The translations under genes were made by a program, and so were the position numbers. From the NCBI GenBank assembly GCA_965222335.1, contig OZ244944.1, positions 2,480,001 through 2,544,000 of the forward strand: 64,000 nt of DNA. Direction: 5' to 3'. Each line of letters starts with the position of its first letter. Within the stretch, counting starts at the first letter, position 1. Of the stretch, positions 25,710-35,611 are shown piece after piece. The notes below the pieces were generated by a model. That model was not told where the DNA came from and ran no database searches. It saw only the letters and a list, made by a program, of their open reading frames with translations. The DNA is from G965222335 sp965222335. Its GTDB lineage: Bacteria > Pseudomonadota > Gammaproteobacteria > Pseudomonadales > Halieaceae.

Positions 25710-26396
25710 TTATCGTGTGCCGTAGACCACCATGGTCTTGCCGGATACCGAGACCAGGCCGTCTTCCTCCAGCGCCTTGAGTACCCGCCCGGCCATCTCC
25801 CGGGAACAGCCGACGATCTTGCCCAGCTCCTGCCGGGTGACCTTGATCTGCATGCCGTCGGGGTGGGTCATGGCGTCCGGCTGCTGGCACAGGTCCAGCA
25901 GGGTGTGGGCCACGCGGCCGGAGACATCCACGAAGGCCAGGTCCTTCAGCTTGCGCGTGGTCTGGCGCAGGCGCGCGCCCATCTGGTTGGCGATCGCGTA
26001 GAGGATGTCCGGGTACTGGCTGCGAATCTGGTGGAAGCGCTCGTAGCTGATTTCCGCCACCTCGCAACGGGTCTTGGCCACGACCATGGCGCTGCGCGGC
26101 TCTTCGCCGTCACCGAACAGGCCCATCTCGCCAAAAAAGTCCCCGGGGTTCAGATAGCTGACAACCATCAGGTGGTCGGGATCGGTCTCGTCCTGCACCT
26201 GGATGGATACGGAGCCGTCCAGGATCAGGTACAGGGCGTCGCTGTCACCGCCCTCTTTGAGGATCACGCTCTTGGCCTTGTAGTCGCCGCGCTGGCAGTG
26301 GCGCAGGAAGCTCTCCACGTTGGGTAGCATGTTCACGATCTGCGGTTTCAGCACGTGTGTTTCTCCAGCGTTCTCTGCATCATACTCGGCATGCAT
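25710..26396 (-). CDS. vfr: CRP/Vfr-family cyclic-nucleotide-responsive regulator
   Basis: About 228 residues. The cAMP-binding beta-roll (about 30-140) has GDFFGEMGLFGDGEEPRSA, which keeps the Gly-Glu and Arg-Ser of the phosphate-binding cassette. The C-terminal winged helix (about 185-228) has TRQELGKIVGCSREMAGRVL, with the DNA-reading Arg/Glu/Arg of the CRP recognition helix, and ends KTMVVYGTR. It should therefore bind CRP-like sites (TGTGA-type half-sites). Start is taken as the ATG 26396; a TTG at 26417 and a later ATG are alternatives. The trpC-vfr-osmC order matches pseudomonads. Confidence 0.93.
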   Translation of the reverse strand: MHAEYDAENAGETHVLKPQIVNMLPNVESFLRHCQRGDYKAKSVILKEGGDSDALYLILDGSVSIQVQDETDPDHLMVVSYLNPGDFFGEMGLFGDGEEPRSAMVVAKTRCEVAEISYERFHQIRSQYPDILYAIANQMGARLRQTTRKLKDLAFVDVSGRVAHTLLDLCQQPDAMTHPDGMQIKVTRQELGKIVGCSREMAGRVLKALEEDGLVSVSGKTMVVYGTR

Positions 26397-26513
26397 AGTA
26401 CCCCAGAGGGGCGCCAAGTAAAAAGGGTAGCGCTATGCTAAGCTGCAGCGCATCGCGCCTGCGGTGTGCGCAATAGCAACACCGGCGGCATTTTTTCAGG
26501 AACAAAACAATCT

Positions 26514-26942
26514 ATGAAAGCAACGGTTAAATGGACCGACGGCGCGATGTTCGTCGGTGAATCCGGCAGCGGCCACAGCGTGGTAATGGATGGCCCCGAA
26601 GACCTTGGCGGCCGCAATCTCGGCGTGCGGCCCATGGAAATGTTACTGCTTGGCGTGGGCGGCTGTGCCACCTACGACGTAATGAGCATGCTGCGCAAGG
26701 CGCGGCAGAAGGTCGTGGATTGCCGGGTGGAACTGCAGGCGGAGCGCGCCGATGCGATCCCGGCGGTTTTCACCGCGATCAACCTGCATTTCGTGGTCAG
26801 CGGGGTCGGGCTCAAGGAATCCCAGGTCAAGCGGGCGGTTGAGCTGTCCGCAGAGAAGTACTGCTCCGCTTCCATCATGCTGGGCGCGGCCGGGGTAAAG
26901 ATCACGCACGATTACACGGTCGAGGAATTCAGCGCGGATTAG
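26514..26942 (+). CDS. OsmC/YhfA-family protein
   Basis: A 142-residue protein of the OsmC fold. It has the family pattern RPMEMLLLGVGGCATYDV, whose Cys corresponds to one of the two redox cysteines, and AEKYCSASIMLG with the second Cys. OsmC proteins reduce organic hydroperoxides; the YhfA branch to which this is closest is uncharacterised. The ATG 26514 aligns with the family start. It is divergent from the CRP-like gene and convergent with coq7, whose stop is three bases away. Confidence 0.9.
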   Translation: MKATVKWTDGAMFVGESGSGHSVVMDGPEDLGGRNLGVRPMEMLLLGVGGCATYDVMSMLRKARQKVVDCRVELQAERADAIPAVFTAINLHFVVSGVGLKESQVKRAVELSAEKYCSASIMLGAAGVKITHDYTVEEFSAD

Positions 26943-26945
26943 GCC

Positions 26946-27614
26946 CTACAGGAAATAACTGGTCCCGGTCATCAGGCGCGAGAGGGCAGTCATCGCCTCC
27001 TTTACCGGCGCCGGGAAATCCGCGCCGCCGGCCCGCAGGGCATTCTCTCCATGACGCTCCTCGTCCGCCAGCATCTGCTGCAGGATCAGGCGCGACTTGC
27101 GGTCGTCATCCGGGAGCTGTTTGAGGTGGTCTCGCAGATGCCGGCACACGCGCTCTTCGGTGGCGGCGACAAAGCCCAGGCTCCACTTGTCCCCCACGGC
27201 GCCGGCACTCGCACCCAGCATAAAGGACAGGCCGTACCAGGCGGGGTTGAGCAGGCTGCCCTGGCTGTCCAGCTCGCGCAGGCGCTGTTCGCACCAGGCC
27301 AGGTGGTCGGCCTCCTCCCGCGCGGCCTCGCGCATCTCCTCGCGGACCTCAGGCAGCTTGGCGGTCAGGGCCTGGCCCTGGTACAGGGCCTGGGCGCAGA
27401 CCTCACCGGTATGGTTAACCCGCATCAGGCCGGCCACGTGCTTGCGCTGGCTGTCGCTGAGGACGGTATCGCTGTGGCCCTGGGCCGGAGAGGGCCGGGC
27501 GCTGGTCTTGCGCCGCTGGTTCAGGGTGCGCAGCACCGTGTCTGCCTCCCCCAGCAGGCGATCCACCAGGGTTAACTGGCGCGGTCTCTGGCGCTGGGTG
27601 ATTGCGGTGCCCAT
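26946..27614 (-). CDS. coq7: 2-octaprenyl-3-methyl-6-methoxy-1,4-benzoquinol hydroxylase Coq7
   Basis: A 222-residue di-iron carboxylate enzyme of ubiquinone synthesis that adds the last ring hydroxyl. The iron ligands are visible in two half-sites: NHTGE with EEADHLAW, and EERVCRH with DEERHGE. A mid-protein hydrophobic stretch, NPAWYGLSFMLGASAGAVG, probably sits on the membrane surface. Length is typical for the bacterial form. It is the last gene of a - strand series behind purD. Confidence 0.95.
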   Translation of the reverse strand: MGTAITQRQRPRQLTLVDRLLGEADTVLRTLNQRRKTSARPSPAQGHSDTVLSDSQRKHVAGLMRVNHTGEVCAQALYQGQALTAKLPEVREEMREAAREEADHLAWCEQRLRELDSQGSLLNPAWYGLSFMLGASAGAVGDKWSLGFVAATEERVCRHLRDHLKQLPDDDRKSRLILQQMLADEERHGENALRAGGADFPAPVKEAMTALSRLMTGTSYFL

Positions 27615-27641
27615 GATTGCTGTCTCCTGCCGGGGTGGCGT

Positions 27642-28934
27642 TTATTCCACCGAACTATAGCGGGAGATGGCGCGCCAGCCAATGTCGTGGCGCAGGGTCA
27701 TGCCCTCCCAGCTGATCTGCTCAGTGGCGAGGTAGCAGGCATCTTTCGCCGCGGCGATATCGTCGCCCAGGGCGGTGACACAGAGGACGCGGCCACCGTT
27801 GGTGACCACCTGGTCGCCGTCCAGCGCGGTGCCGGCGTGAAATATCTTGACCGTTTTCGCCTGGGGCGCGTCCAGCCCGGTGATCGGGTGGCCCTTGTGA
27901 TAGCTGCCCGGGTAGCCGCCGGCCGCCAGGACCACGCCCATTGCCGGGCGCGGGTCCCAGTCCGCGGTCGCCGTACCCAGCTTGCCGTCCAGAGCCTGCT
28001 GACACAGGGCTACCAGGTCCGAGCGCAGGCGCAGCATGATGGGCTGGGTTTCCGGGTCGCCGAAGCGGCAGTTGTATTCGATGACCCTGGGCTGACCCTC
28101 TTCGTCGATCATCAGGCCCGCGTACAGGAAACCGGTGTAGGGATTGTTCTCCTCGGCCATGCCGCGCACCGTGGGCCAGATCACCTGGTCCATGATCCGC
28201 TGGAACACGGCCTCGTCCACCACCGGCGCGGGGGAGTAGGCGCCCATGCCACCGGTGTTGGGGCCCACGTCGCCCTCGCCGATGCGCTTGTGGTCCTGGC
28301 TGGTGGCCATGGGCAGCACGTGCTCGCCGTCCACCATCACGATAAAACTGGCTTCCTCGCCGCTGAGGAATTCCTCGATCACCACCCGGCAGCCGGCGTC
28401 GCCGAAGGCATTGCCCGAGAGCATGTCCCGCACCGCGGCCTCGGCTTCCTCCAGGGTTTCCGCCACGATCACGCCCTTGCCCGCCGCCAGGCCATCGGCC
28501 TTGACCACGATCGGGGCGCCGCGCTCGCGCAGGTAGGCCAGGGCCGGTTCCAGCTCGGTGAAGTTGGCATAGGCTGCGGTGGGGATGCGGTGCCGGTGCA
28601 GGAAGTCCTTGGTAAAGGCCTTGGAACCCTCCAGCTGGGCCGCGCCGGCGCTGGGACCGAAGCAGCGCAGGTCCTGTGCCCGAAAGTAATCCACCACGCC
28701 GTCGACCAGGGGCGCCTCGGGGCCGACGATGGTCAGGCCCACGTCGTTGCCGAGGGCGAAGTTCGCCAGGGCCTCGAAGTCGTCCACGGCGATATCGATA
28801 TTGGCCAGGCCCGGTTCCCGTGCGGTGCCGGCGTTGCCGGGTGCCACGTAGACTGTGTCGACGCCCTCGGACTGGGCCGCTTTCCAGGCCAGGGCGTGTT
28901 CGCGCCCGCCCCCACCAATGATCAATACATTCAT
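27642..28934 (-). CDS. purD: Phosphoribosylamine-glycine ligase
   Basis: About 430 residues of an ATP-grasp enzyme that makes glycinamide ribonucleotide, step two of purine synthesis. It has MNVLIIGGGGREHALAWK, VGPEAPLVDG, IVVKADGLAAGKGV, DHKRIGEGDVGPNTGGMGAYSP and YNCRFGDPETQ, all conserved. The start at 28934 aligns with the family; an ATG five codons earlier is possible. It is separated from purH by a structured repeat, and coq7 follows after 27 bases. Confidence 0.97.
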   Translation of the reverse strand: MNVLIIGGGGREHALAWKAAQSEGVDTVYVAPGNAGTAREPGLANIDIAVDDFEALANFALGNDVGLTIVGPEAPLVDGVVDYFRAQDLRCFGPSAGAAQLEGSKAFTKDFLHRHRIPTAAYANFTELEPALAYLRERGAPIVVKADGLAAGKGVIVAETLEEAEAAVRDMLSGNAFGDAGCRVVIEEFLSGEEASFIVMVDGEHVLPMATSQDHKRIGEGDVGPNTGGMGAYSPAPVVDEAVFQRIMDQVIWPTVRGMAEENNPYTGFLYAGLMIDEEGQPRVIEYNCRFGDPETQPIMLRLRSDLVALCQQALDGKLGTATADWDPRPAMGVVLAAGGYPGSYHKGHPITGLDAPQAKTVKIFHAGTALDGDQVVTNGGRVLCVTALGDDIAAAKDACYLATEQISWEGMTLRHDIGWRAISRYSSVE

Positions 28935-28991
28935 ATTGGCTTTATCCATTAACGAGTCCGTAGTCTATCCATTGCGCTTGAGCCTGAGGGT

Positions 28992-29117
28992 GCGCCAGGG
29001 CGAGGGTGAGACGAGGCGCGTGGAGCGCGGCAAGCGGAGCGCGGCTCCCGGAGCGTACACGAGAGTACGTGAGCATTGCCGCGCTCCGCACAACGAAGTA
29101 TCACGCCGCCCTGGCGC
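28992..29117. repeat. Nested inverted-repeat element between purH and purD
   Basis: Three perfect nested stems share one centre. The outer is GCGCCAGGGCG (28992-29002) with its complement at 29107-29117. The middle is GGAGCGCGGCAA (29022-29033) with TTGCCGCGCTCC (29076-29087). The inner is CGTAC/GTACG (29054-29058, 29065-29069). A second GGAGCGCGGC lies at 29036-29045. The right end is three bases from the purH stop codon. It could be a REP/MITE-like unit or an RNA structure that tunes purD relative to purH. Confidence 0.75.
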
Positions 29118-29120
29118 GCC

Positions 29121-30695
<1,575 letters not shown>

Positions 30696-30710
30696 GGTGA
30701 TACTTGCCTG

Positions 30711-31028
30711 TCAGTCCTTGGGGGAGATGAGGTTGTACTGTTTGAGCTTCTTGCGCAGGGTGCCGCGATTCAGGCCCAGCATCTGTGACGCCCGGGTCTG
30801 GTTATTGCGGGTGTAGGCCATGATCTCACGCAGCAGGGGCGCCTCCACCTCGGCCAGCACCAGCTGGTAGAAGTCGGTGGTCGGCTGGCCGTCCAGCTCC
30901 GCCAGGTAGGCACGCACGGCCCGGGTCACCGCCTCGTTGAGCTGGCTGGGGTCACGTTCTTCGTTGTTGGCGGCGCGGGTGGCGGCGCCGTTGGTGGCGA
31001 TGGTGGTCAGGTGTTCGGCCTGGCTCAT
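30711..31028 (-). CDS. fis: DNA-binding protein Fis
   Basis: A 105-residue nucleoid protein that bends DNA and activates rRNA promoters, among many roles. The C-terminal helix-turn-helix (about 78-100) reads TRASQMLGLNRGTLRKKLKQ, nearly the canonical Fis sequence; the central helices form the dimer. The N-terminus is variable in this family. Its ATG overlaps the dusB stop (ATGA), so the two are coupled. Confidence 0.96.
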   Translation of the reverse strand: MSQAEHLTTIATNGAATRAANNEERDPSQLNEAVTRAVRAYLAELDGQPTTDFYQLVLAEVEAPLLREIMAYTRNNQTRASQMLGLNRGTLRKKLKQYNLISPKD

Positions 31029-32056
31029 GCGGCAAGTTCCTTGTTATGTGGCTGGCTCTCGCGGAACAGGTGATCAAGGAAGCGATGTTGCGCCTCGGGG
31101 CAGGTGATGGCGTTGAACGCCTTGCGCCGGGGAGCCAGAAGTGAATGCTGTTGCAGGTACCACCCCACGTGCTTGCGCGCGATGCGCAGGCCCATGAAGT
31201 CACCGTAGAATTCGTGCAGCGCGGCGAGGTGGCCGCTGATGATTGCCTGCTGGGTCGCCAGGTCCGGTTCGGGCAGGTCCTCGTCGTGATCGATGCGCGC
31301 GGCAATCTGGCCGCAGAGCCAGGGCCGGCCCTGGGCGGCGCGACCGATCATCACCCCCGCCGCGCCGGTGTGGGCAAGGACCTGCTGCGCCTTCGCCGGC
31401 GAGTCGATATCGCCGTTGGCAAACACCGGGATGGACACCGCCTCGACGATGCTGGCAATGGTGTCGTACTCCACCGGCCCGCGGAAGGCACAGGCGCGGG
31501 TGCGACCGTGCACGGCTAGGGCGGCAATGCCGGCGTCCTCGGCAATGCGCGCGATCTGTACGCCGTTGCGGCGCTCGGGCGCAGAGCCGGTGCGAATCTT
31601 TAGGGTCACCGGGACATCCACCGCCGCGACCACCGCCTCGAGAATGGCCCGCACCAGCGGCTCGTCGGCGAGCAGGGCGGAGCCGGCCGCCTTGCGGCAG
31701 ACCTTCTTCGCCGGACAACCCATGTTGATGTCGATAATCTGGGCGCCGCCGGCGACGTTGTGGCGGGCGGCGGCGGCCATGGCTTCGGGCTCAGACCCGG
31801 CGATCTGCACCGAGCGCGGCTCGATCTCCGCGTCGTGCTGGCTGCGCCAGCGGGTCTTGCGTGAGTCGCGCAGGCTGGGGTCGCTGCTGAGCATTTCCGA
31901 TACCACCAGGCCCGCGCCCTGTGCCGCGCACAGGCGCCGGAAGGGCAGATCGGTGATCCCTGCCATGGGGGCCAGGGCAACGCGATTTGCGAGTTTGTAG
32001 GGACCGATCTGCAGCATCGTTGCCGGCTGAATAGGCTTGGAAAAAGAGGGCGACAT
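31025..32056 (-). CDS. dusB: tRNA-dihydrouridine synthase B
   Basis: A 343-residue FMN enzyme that reduces uridine in the tRNA D-loop. It has LAPMAGITDLPFRRLC, the SEM segment, INMGCPAKKV with the catalytic Cys in KVCRKAAGSALL, VTLKIRTG, VHGRTRACAF and ANGDIDSP; the C-terminal helical domain binds tRNA. Length and the downstream fis coupling match the gammaproteobacterial dusB-fis operon. The first ATG adds about ten residues before the conserved start, and an internal ATG (codon 14) is also possible. Confidence 0.96.
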   Translation of the reverse strand: MSPSFSKPIQPATMLQIGPYKLANRVALAPMAGITDLPFRRLCAAQGAGLVVSEMLSSDPSLRDSRKTRWRSQHDAEIEPRSVQIAGSEPEAMAAAARHNVAGGAQIIDINMGCPAKKVCRKAAGSALLADEPLVRAILEAVVAAVDVPVTLKIRTGSAPERRNGVQIARIAEDAGIAALAVHGRTRACAFRGPVEYDTIASIVEAVSIPVFANGDIDSPAKAQQVLAHTGAAGVMIGRAAQGRPWLCGQIAARIDHDEDLPEPDLATQQAIISGHLAALHEFYGDFMGLRIARKHVGWYLQQHSLLAPRRKAFNAITCPEAQHRFLDHLFRESQPHNKELAA

Positions 32057-32149
32057 GATACGCGACCGCCGCAGAAGGGAAAAGCGATACTGGCTAAAAT
32101 TTCGTCAGATTGGCGCGCGTGCCGGTGATGTTAAACCGCGGGTCCGGCG

Positions 32150-33043
32150 CTAGTCCCCGGCGAGTTGCCCCTGCAGGCATACCCAGCCGTCCTGCTGTCC
32201 CGCGACGGTCAGTACCAGGCGCGGCGCGTAGTGGCGACAGAGGGTATCGGCCTGACTCTCCAGCAGGCCCGAGAGGAGGAAGGTCGCCCCGGGCCTGGCC
32301 AGTGCCAGCAGGGTAGCGGACAGGTCCAGCAGGGGACCGGCGAGAATATTGGCAATCACCAGGTCGGCGCCGCCCTGCCAGGGGGTGATCGCCGCGGCCC
32401 CGGGCAGGGCAACCGCCAGGTCCGGGTCGGCGATGGCGTTGCGCCGGGCGTTGTCCCGGGTCGCGGCCAGGGCCTGGGGGTCGTTGTCCACGCCCAGCGC
32501 CCTGCGGGCGCCGAGCCTGAGGGCGGCCACCGCAAGGATGCCAGAGCCGCAGCCGTAGTCGACCACATCGACGCCATCCAGGTGCATGCCATCCAGGGCA
32601 GCGAGGCACAGGGCGGTGGTGGGATGGGTGCCGGTGCCGAAGGCGAGGCCCGGGTCCAGCAGCAGGTTGACGGCGTCGGGCTCCGGCGGTGCCAGCCAGG
32701 AGGGGCAGACCCACAGGCGCTGGCCGAAGCGCATCGGCTGGTAGTGCTGAATCCACTCCCGCTCCCAGTCCTTGTCCTCGAGGATCTCCACCCGCTGGTG
32801 GGCATCGGCAAGCAGTGCCGGGGGAAACTGCGCCAGGACCGCGTCCATGTCGGTATCCGCCGGGTAGAGGCCGGCGAGACGGGTCTGCTGCCACAGGGGC
32901 GTCTCCCCCACGGCGGGTTCCAGCACCGGCTGGTCGGCGTTGTCTTCCAGGGTGACCGCCACCGCCCCGGTGGCGAGCATCTGCTCCTCCAGGGCGGGTA
33001 CGCGATCCGGGCGGGTGTCCAGGCGCAGCTGCAGCCAGCTCAT
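32150..33043 (-). CDS. prmA: Ribosomal protein L11 methyltransferase
   Basis: A 297-residue SAM-dependent enzyme that trimethylates ribosomal protein L11. The N-terminal domain that docks L11 covers 1-55. The catalytic domain has DPGLAFGTGTHPTT, VVDYGCGSGILAVAA (motif I), ALGVDNDPQA and LVIANILAGPL, where the NxLxxPL element is diagnostic. It follows accC by 18 bases in the same orientation. Confidence 0.96.
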   Translation of the reverse strand: MSWLQLRLDTRPDRVPALEEQMLATGAVAVTLEDNADQPVLEPAVGETPLWQQTRLAGLYPADTDMDAVLAQFPPALLADAHQRVEILEDKDWEREWIQHYQPMRFGQRLWVCPSWLAPPEPDAVNLLLDPGLAFGTGTHPTTALCLAALDGMHLDGVDVVDYGCGSGILAVAALRLGARRALGVDNDPQALAATRDNARRNAIADPDLAVALPGAAAITPWQGGADLVIANILAGPLLDLSATLLALARPGATFLLSGLLESQADTLCRHYAPRLVLTVAGQQDGWVCLQGQLAGD

Positions 33044-33061
33044 GGGCGTTGGCGGAGGACC

Positions 33062-34408
33062 TCAGTCCTCCAGCTTGCTCTCCAGATAGTGAATGCTCAC
33101 ACCGCCGGCCTGGAAGGAGCGGTCGATCACCAGCTCCCGGTGCAGGGCCGTGTTGGTGCGGATGCCTTCCACCACCAGTTCGTCCAGGGCCTGGCGCATG
33201 CGTGCCAGGGCGGTTTTGCGGTCCTCGCCGTAGCTGATCACCTTGGCGATCAGGGAGTCGTAGAAAGGCGGCACGGTGTAGCCGTCATACAGGTGGGAGT
33301 CGACCCTGATCCCCGGGCCGCCGGGGGCGTGGAAGGTGGTGACCTTGCCGGGAGAGGGGATAAAGCTGTGGGGGTCCTCGGCGTTGATCCGGCACTCGAA
33401 GGAGTGGCCGGTGATCTTGACGTCTTCCTGTTTCACTGACAGGGGCATGCCGGCGGCGATGCGCAGCTGCTCCTTGACGATGTCGATGCCAGTAACCAGT
33501 TCCGTGACCGGGTGCTCGACCTGGACCCGGGTGTTCATCTCGATGAAGTAGAAGCCGCCGTCCTCGTACAGGAACTCGAAGGTGCCGGCGCCACGATAGC
33601 CGATCTCGATGCAGGCATTGACGCAGGCCTCCGCGACCTGGTCGCGCAGATCCTGGTCGATCCCCGGCGCCGGGGCCTCTTCCAGCACTTTCTGGTGGCG
33701 CCGTTGCAGGGAGCAGTCGCGGTCACCCAGGTGGATCGCGTTGCCCTGGCCGTCGGCGATCACCTGGATCTCCACATGCCGCGGCTTCTGCAGGAATTTT
33801 TCCAGGTACACCACTTCCGAGCCAAAGGCCGCGCCCGCTTCCGACTGGGTGACCTTGACCGAGTTGATCAGCGCCGCTTCATTGTGCACCACGCGCATGC
33901 CGCGTCCGCCGCCGCCGGCGGCGGCCTTGACGATCACCGGGAAACCGATGCGCCGGGCCACGGCCAGGGTGCGCTCGTCGTCATCGGTCAGGGGACCGTC
34001 GGAGCCGGGCACCGTGGGCACCCCGGCGCGCTTCATGGCCTCGATTGCCGAGACCTTGTCGCCCATCAGGCGAATGGTGTCCGCGGTGGGGCCGATAAAG
34101 ATAAAGCCGCTTTTTTCCACCTGTTCGGCGAAGGCGGCGTTCTCGGCGAGGAAGCCGTAGCCCGGGTGGATCGCGCTGGCACTGGTGACCTCGGCAGCGC
34201 TGATAATCGCGGGCACGTTAAGGTAGCTGGCGCTGCTCGCCGCCGGGCCAATGCACACGGACTCGTCCGCCAGGCGCACGTGCATCAATTCGCGGTCGGG
34301 TTTGGAATGCACCGCCACGGTCTTGATATCCAGTTCCTTGCAGGCGCGCAGTACCCGCAGGGCAATTTCCCCGCGGTTGGCGATCAGCACCTTGTCCAAA
34401 ATCGGCAT
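33062..34408 (-). CDS. accC: Biotin carboxylase, acetyl-CoA carboxylase subunit
   Basis: A 448-residue ATP-grasp enzyme that carboxylates the biotin on AccB, the first committed step of fatty-acid synthesis. It has KVLIANRGEIALRVLRAC, HPGYGFLAEN, VKAAAGGGGRGMR (ATP-binding glycine loop), YLEKFLQKPRHVEIQ, RDCSLQRRHQK, EEAPAP and FIEMNTRVQVEHPVTE. Length is that of the free-standing subunit. It lies directly downstream of accB, as usual. Confidence 0.98.
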   Translation of the reverse strand: MPILDKVLIANRGEIALRVLRACKELDIKTVAVHSKPDRELMHVRLADESVCIGPAASSASYLNVPAIISAAEVTSASAIHPGYGFLAENAAFAEQVEKSGFIFIGPTADTIRLMGDKVSAIEAMKRAGVPTVPGSDGPLTDDDERTLAVARRIGFPVIVKAAAGGGGRGMRVVHNEAALINSVKVTQSEAGAAFGSEVVYLEKFLQKPRHVEIQVIADGQGNAIHLGDRDCSLQRRHQKVLEEAPAPGIDQDLRDQVAEACVNACIEIGYRGAGTFEFLYEDGGFYFIEMNTRVQVEHPVTELVTGIDIVKEQLRIAAGMPLSVKQEDVKITGHSFECRINAEDPHSFIPSPGKVTTFHAPGGPGIRVDSHLYDGYTVPPFYDSLIAKVISYGEDRKTALARMRQALDELVVEGIRTNTALHRELVIDRSFQAGGVSIHYLESKLED

Positions 34409-34460
34409 CTTTCGATCCTCTGTAGCTGTGCAATCGGCGGGCCGCGGCCCGCCACGTGGG

Positions 34461-34928
34461 TCAGATGATGGTGAACAGCGGCTGCTCGAACTCGACCGGC
34501 TCCCCGTTCTCGACCAGGACTTCGCCGATGGTGCCGGACTTTTCTGCCTCGATCTGGTTCATCATCTTCATCGCTTCCACGATGCACAGCGTGTCGCCCG
34601 CCTGCACCTGCTGGCCGACCTCGACAAAGGGCGGCGAGGAGGGGGAGGACGCGCGGTAAAAGGTGCCGACCATGGGCGAGAGAACCTGGTGGCCGGTCAC
34701 TGATGGCTCACCGCCGCTGTCGCCGGTGGCGGCGGGCTCGGCGGCCTCCGCTGGTGCGGCGGCCGGTGCCGGGGGCGGTGGTGGCGACGCCCAGTGCGGG
34801 GCCGCCATCATCTGCGGCGCGCTGTTACGGCTGATGCGCACCGATTCCTCACCCTCCTTGATCTCGATCTCATCGATGTTGGACTCCTCCAACAGTTCGA
34901 TCAGCTTTTTTACTTTGCGAATGTCCAT
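34461..34928 (-). CDS. accB: Biotin carboxyl carrier protein of acetyl-CoA carboxylase
   Basis: A 155-residue carrier. The N-terminus (MDIRKVKKLIELLEESN) is the AccB signature. A Pro/Ala-rich hinge lies at about 40-75. The C-terminal biotinyl domain has VGTFYRASSP with the thumb, and the biotinylated Lys in EAMKMMNQIEAE. It works with AccC and with AccA/AccD, which are not in the window. Confidence 0.98.
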   Translation of the reverse strand: MDIRKVKKLIELLEESNIDEIEIKEGEESVRISRNSAPQMMAAPHWASPPPPPAPAAAPAEAAEPAATGDSGGEPSVTGHQVLSPMVGTFYRASSPSSPPFVEVGQQVQAGDTLCIVEAMKMMNQIEAEKSGTIGEVLVENGEPVEFEQPLFTII

Positions 34929-34951
34929 AGTCGGGTCTCTCGGGTTTCTGG

Positions 34952-35395
34952 TTATGTTCGTTCGAGTTGCTGCAATGCCGCCTGCAGGGCCAGTTCGTAG
35001 CCCTGGGGGCCCAGTCCACAGATCACACCCCGGGCCAGGTCAGAGAAATAGGACTGCTGGCGGAAGGCCTCGCGGGCATGGGTGTTGGACAGGTGTACCT
35101 CGATAAAGGGAATCGCCACCGCTGCCAGGGCGTCGCGCAGGGCGACGCTGGTGTGGGTAAAGGCCGCCGGGTTGATCAGGATAAAGTTCACCCCCTCGTG
35201 CCGCGCCTCCTGGACCCGCTCTACCAGCTCGTACTCGGCATTGCTCTGCATGCTGAGCAGATGGTGTCCCTGGTCACGGGCCAGCTCCTCCAGGCGCGAG
35301 TTGATCGCCGCGAGGGTGGTATCCCCGTAAATCTCGGGTTCGCGCTCACCCAGCAGGTTCAGGTTGGGACCATGCAGGACGAGGATGGTAGCCAT
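34952..35395 (-). CDS. aroQ: Type II 3-dehydroquinate dehydratase
   Basis: A 147-residue shikimate-pathway enzyme that forms a dodecamer. It has ILVLHGPNLNLLGEREPEIYG (with the catalytic Tyr in the flexible loop), NAEYELVERV, FILINPAAFTHTSVALRDAL and IEVHLSNTHARE, where the catalytic His is. The start at 35395 fits the family; codons upstream in frame are not conserved-looking. It heads the aroQ-accB-accC series. Confidence 0.96.
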   Translation of the reverse strand: MATILVLHGPNLNLLGEREPEIYGDTTLAAINSRLEELARDQGHHLLSMQSNAEYELVERVQEARHEGVNFILINPAAFTHTSVALRDALAAVAIPFIEVHLSNTHAREAFRQQSYFSDLARGVICGLGPQGYELALQAALQQLERT

Positions 35396-35611
35396 GGCAG
35401 ACGTGCTCCCGGTTATTGGCACATGGGGCAGGATTCTGGCGCAAAAAATCGGGTTTGTCCATGTTTGCCCCAGACTTACCGGATTTTAACCGCAATTACC
35501 GACCGGATTGCGGAAGTTTACCTGTTTCGGGATTTTGCGGCGATCTCCGCCACTGGCAGCGGCACAATAGCGGAAATTACAGGATTTATGGCGTAAATTC
35601 GGGGAATTAAG

